A stretch of 7,829 nucleotides of DNA from an uncultured Coriobacteriaceae bacterium (GTDB lineage: Bacteria; Actinomycetota; Coriobacteriia; Coriobacteriales; Eggerthellaceae): the NCBI GenBank assembly GCA_902796815.1, contig CADBQL010000028.1, forward strand, positions 1-7,829, in the 5' to 3' direction. The notes beneath the pieces were generated by a model. It was not told the DNA's origin. It saw nothing but the letters and a program-made list of their open reading frames with translations, and made no database searches. Shown one piece after another: positions 5,760 through 7,829 of this stretch; positions within the stretch are counted from its first letter, which is position 1, and each line of letters opens with the position of its first letter. The position numbers and the translations under genes are program-made.

Positions 5760-7070
5760 ATGAAAACACCGAGCGGCACAAGGTATGCCTGGATGGCGTA
5801 CGCTTCCATTTGCATAATGTCGATTGTCTGGGTCGGTATCCAGTTCAACTGCATGAACTTGTACGCAGCTCCCGTTGTCGAGGAACTCGGCATTACGCGC
5901 ACCCAATTCATGACGGTGCTCAGCATTCCGGGCCTCATCAGCGCAACTGTGAGTTTGCTCGCGTTTGGCGCTATTGAGGAAAACATCGGCTTGCGCCGCA
6001 TGCTGCTCGTCGGCGGCATTCTCAACACGCTGGCGTTTGTGTGCTGGTTTTTCATGGATTCCATAGCGTTGCTCTACTTGGGCGGGACGCTTTACGGTTG
6101 TGGATGCAGCATCACGGCATACAATTCGGTTGCAGCAGGCGTGAACCGCTGGTTTAAGCAGCGCATCGGCTCTCTCATGGGCGTGGCCAACGCCTTGGGA
6201 AATGTTGCCGGCATTGTATTTGCCCTGGTTATTGCCGCTATAATCGCGACAATTGGCTGGCGTTATTCGTTCGGTATCTGCGTGGCAATCTCGGCAGTCG
6301 CCACGGTTGCGTGCACTTTGCTGTACAAGGGCAATCCGGATGACCTTGGCGTTCGGGCGATGTACGAGGATGAAGTCGCGAATTCGACGGCGCTTGACGA
6401 AGCGGCCGAAACTGGTCACGTGATGGGCGCTGAGGCTCTCGCAGGCGCTGCAGCTGAAGCGGTTGACGAGGTTGTGCAGGCAGAAATACCCTCAGAACCC
6501 CTTTCCGGCATGCCGTTTAAAGAAACAATCGCTACACCGCGCATGTGGCTTCTGGCTTTTGGCTACCTCTTGCTCGGCACGACCACATATGGCCTGATGA
6601 GCACGTTGCCGCTGTTTGCACTTGACTTCGGCTTCGAACAACTCCAAGGACAGGTGGTGAGCGCGTCGCTGTTGGCGGCCGCTATCGCGATGGTGCCGCT
6701 CGGCATGATCTGCGATCGGTTTGGGACCAAGTGGACGGTCGCTCTGTGCGGAGCGCTGATGGCGATCGCTGCCGTATTGTTGCTCATGCCCAACCTTCCT
6801 TTTGTCGGCGTGCTTGTTGCGGCGGCGTGTTCGGGCGCATCGTACAGCTCATGTGGCGTTGCAGTTGGGACTGGCGTCAAGGAGGCGTTCGGCGAGTTCG
6901 AGTTCAGCAAAAAGCTCGGCCTGTGCTCGGGTTGCATGTATATCGGCTTGGCGCTTGGTCCTGCTCTCATTAATTTCGTTTACGACACGGCGGGAACGTA
7001 TTCGTTCGCGCTCGTTGCTTTTGCCATCTGCGCTGCTGTCATAGCGGCCATCTTTTTCCGCAACGTGTGA
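5760..7070 (+). CDS. MFS transporter, oxalate/formate antiporter (OxlT)-like
   Basis: The product is a 436-residue, 12-helix transporter of the major facilitator superfamily. The ATG at 5760 is chosen because AAGGGG (5750-5755) precedes it by 4 bases and TM1 begins directly after MKTPSGTRYAW. The upstream in-frame ATG at 5682 adds 26 polar residues and has no ribosome site. VNRWFKQRIGSLMG (128-141), after TM4, is the NRWF-R-G hallmark of the OxlT/monocarboxylate branch. GMICDRFGTKW (315-325) is loop 8-9 motif A, while the loop 2-3 copy is diverged (GAIEENIGLRR, with E for the usual D). Residues about 195-255 form an acidic Ala/Glu-rich cytoplasmic loop joining the two six-helix halves. The likely substrate is a small carboxylate, but the key substrate residues cannot be assigned from sequence alone. 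It is 199 bases from the PTS gene, with its own promoter candidate. Confidence 0.87.
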   Translation: MKTPSGTRYAWMAYASICIMSIVWVGIQFNCMNLYAAPVVEELGITRTQFMTVLSIPGLISATVSLLAFGAIEENIGLRRMLLVGGILNTLAFVCWFFMDSIALLYLGGTLYGCGCSITAYNSVAAGVNRWFKQRIGSLMGVANALGNVAGIVFALVIAAIIATIGWRYSFGICVAISAVATVACTLLYKGNPDDLGVRAMYEDEVANSTALDEAAETGHVMGAEALAGAAAEAVDEVVQAEIPSEPLSGMPFKETIATPRMWLLAFGYLLLGTTTYGLMSTLPLFALDFGFEQLQGQVVSASLLAAAIAMVPLGMICDRFGTKWTVALCGALMAIAAVLLLMPNLPFVGVLVAAACSGASYSSCGVAVGTGVKEAFGEFEFSKKLGLCSGCMYIGLALGPALINFVYDTAGTYSFALVAFAICAAVIAAIFFRNV

Positions 7071-7125
7071 TTTGGGTAGGGCCGCAAGCTGGGCGAAGCT
7101 CGTCGCGACGATGGGTCGCACCTCT

Positions 7126-7158
7126 GGATGAGTTTTGCCCCTGGGGCATGACTCATCC
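7126..7158. repeat. Palindromic repeat, copy 2
   Basis: GGATGAGT-TTT-GCCCC-T-GGGGC-ATG-ACTCATCC. The outer arms pair over 8 bp. It is followed by GGGTGCGG, as copy 3 is. It begins 56 bases past the MFS stop and is the first of three copies in the convergent MFS/asparaginase gap. Confidence 0.85.
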
Positions 7159-7183
7159 GGGTGCGGGCTTTTCGTCCCTGGCC

Positions 7184-7215
7184 GATGAGTTTTGCCCCCA
7201 GGGGCGCGACTCATC
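7184..7215. repeat. Palindromic repeat, copy 3
   Basis: GATGAGT-TTT-GCCCCC-A-GGGGC-GCG-ACTCATC. It has one extra C in the left inner arm compared with the other copies. It begins 57 bases after the matching point of copy 2 and shares the trailing CGGGTGCGG, so the repeated unit is longer than the palindrome itself. Confidence 0.85.
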
Positions 7216-7230
7216 CGGGTGCGGCCTGCC

Positions 7231-7262
7231 GATGAGTTTTGCCCCAGGGGCAAAACTCATTC
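7231..7262. repeat. Palindromic repeat, copy 4, perfect dyad; possible bidirectional terminator
   Basis: At 7232-7260, ATGAGTTTTGCCCC and its exact reverse complement flank a single A, giving 14 paired bases per arm. It lies 27 bases past the asparaginase stop and 162 bases past the MFS stop. It could end both converging transcripts, although no long T-run follows on either strand. The outer TTT/AAA pairing absent from the other copies is complete here. Confidence 0.85.
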
Positions 7263-7286
7263 TTGGTTTGCCATCCGAGCTGCGCG

Positions 7287-7829
7287 TCAGTAACGGTCGA
7301 ACATCTCCTGAATACGTGCTGGGTCGGTCGTGCGCGTGAGGGCGAGCCGCAAAAGGACGGCGGCCTTTTGCGGTGCGAGATCGTTTCCCCTGACGAGGTT
7401 TCCGCCGTAAGCATCGTCGTGCGTTATCATGCCTGCTCCGATGCGCGAGCTGCGTACGACGGGCACATGAGAGTCGGCCAACGCGAGGATGTGCTCGTTC
7501 CAGGCTTTGCTGTAGCAACCCGAACCAGCTCCGGCAATGACGATGCCGCGCGCGCCGTTTTCTACGAAGAAATCCAAAACGCCCGGATCAGCGTCGATGG
7601 TGAAATACGCGACTGCAACTGATGGCAGCTCGTCGATGGTTTTGACATCGAACTCGGTAGCGGTAGTGTGCGTTTTTGAGGATGCGTTGTAAAAGTGCGG
7701 CTCGCCATCGATCATGTAGCCCATGCAGCCGAAGTCGCTCGCAGAAAACGCATCGGTCTGGAATGTCGAAATCTTTCGCACATCGCGTCCGCCAAAAATC
7801 CCGTCCGAAAACACGACCATGGCACCGCG
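7287..7829 (-). CDS. Type II L-asparaginase, C-terminal part (5' end beyond the window)
   Basis: The enzyme hydrolyses L-asparagine to aspartate and ammonia. The visible 180 codons run off the window edge; the ATG at 7820 is internal. GAMVVFSDGIFGGRDVRK matches the segment that in E. coli AnsB carries catalytic Lys162, and that Lys is present here (fragment residue 19). It is followed by the family's usual order: FGCMGYMIDG, KTHTTATEFDV, ELPSVAVAY, GARGIVIAGAGSG, VVRSSRIGAG and DLAPQKAAVLLRLALT, ending in the usual MFDRY terminus. The nucleophile Thr motifs and any signal peptide lie upstream, so cytoplasmic or exported location cannot be judged. The reading frame is intact to its natural stop. 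It converges with the MFS gene across a 216-base gap holding the palindromic repeats. Confidence 0.93.
   Translation of the reverse strand, partial: RGAMVVFSDGIFGGRDVRKISTFQTDAFSASDFGCMGYMIDGEPHFYNASSKTHTTATEFDVKTIDELPSVAVAYFTIDADPGVLDFFVENGARGIVIAGAGSGCYSKAWNEHILALADSHVPVVRSSRIGAGMITHDDAYGGNLVRGNDLAPQKAAVLLRLALTRTTDPARIQEMFDRY

Noticed and set aside
5667..6419. Minus-strand frame of 250 codons opposite the MFS gene
   Set aside because: It is antisense to a clear 12-helix transporter and has no domain-like sequence of its own.
7126..7262. Insertion sequence ends
   Set aside because: There are multiple short palindromes but no transposase frame between or beside them. A REP-like family fits better.

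Overview
The window looks like a chromosomal accessory region from a moderately GC-rich Gram-positive bacterium. It has strong AAGGAG-type ribosome binding sites, a lipobox lipoprotein, an OxlT-like MFS permease and a fused EIIBCA sugar permease. The mix suggests class Coriobacteriia (Eggerthellaceae or relatives). That placement is inferred from gene style; no marker gene is present.

Layout from left to right. Positions 1-399 hold no gene I can support, but contain a GC-rich degenerate tandem repeat with a period near 45 bp (92-271). Positions 400-726 (-) encode a small HipB-like XRE helix-turn-helix protein with a dyad just upstream of its start and no HipA partner. A strong hairpin at 947-981 closes the next gene, 1017-2855 (-). 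That gene encodes a secreted lipoprotein with a Ser/Ala linker, a predicted right-handed beta-helix, a Pro/Gly-rich repeat and a Ser-rich tail.

The gap between this lipoprotein and the divergently transcribed PTS gene holds the most striking feature of the window. Two 51-bp inverted arms (2925-2975 and 3088-3138, 47 of 51 positions matching without a gap) enclose 112 bp. This could be an invertible switch, a small non-autonomous mobile element or a double operator.

Positions 3452-5560 (+) encode a complete PTS EIIB-EIIC-EIIA fusion whose motifs resemble the MurNAc (MurP) branch of the glucose superfamily. Positions 5760-7070 (+) encode a 12-helix MFS transporter of the oxalate/formate or monocarboxylate type. 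From 7829 down to 7287 (-) runs the C-terminal part of a type II L-asparaginase that continues past the window edge.

A short palindromic repeat built on ATGAGT-TTT-GCCCC / GGGGC-NNN-ACTCAT occurs four times. One copy lies between the PTS and MFS genes. Three lie in the gap between the convergent MFS and asparaginase genes, where they could act as bidirectional terminators. The cargo as a whole is surface display and nutrient uptake (sugar, a small carboxylate, asparagine). The genes are not one operon: strands alternate and the gaps between them are wide.
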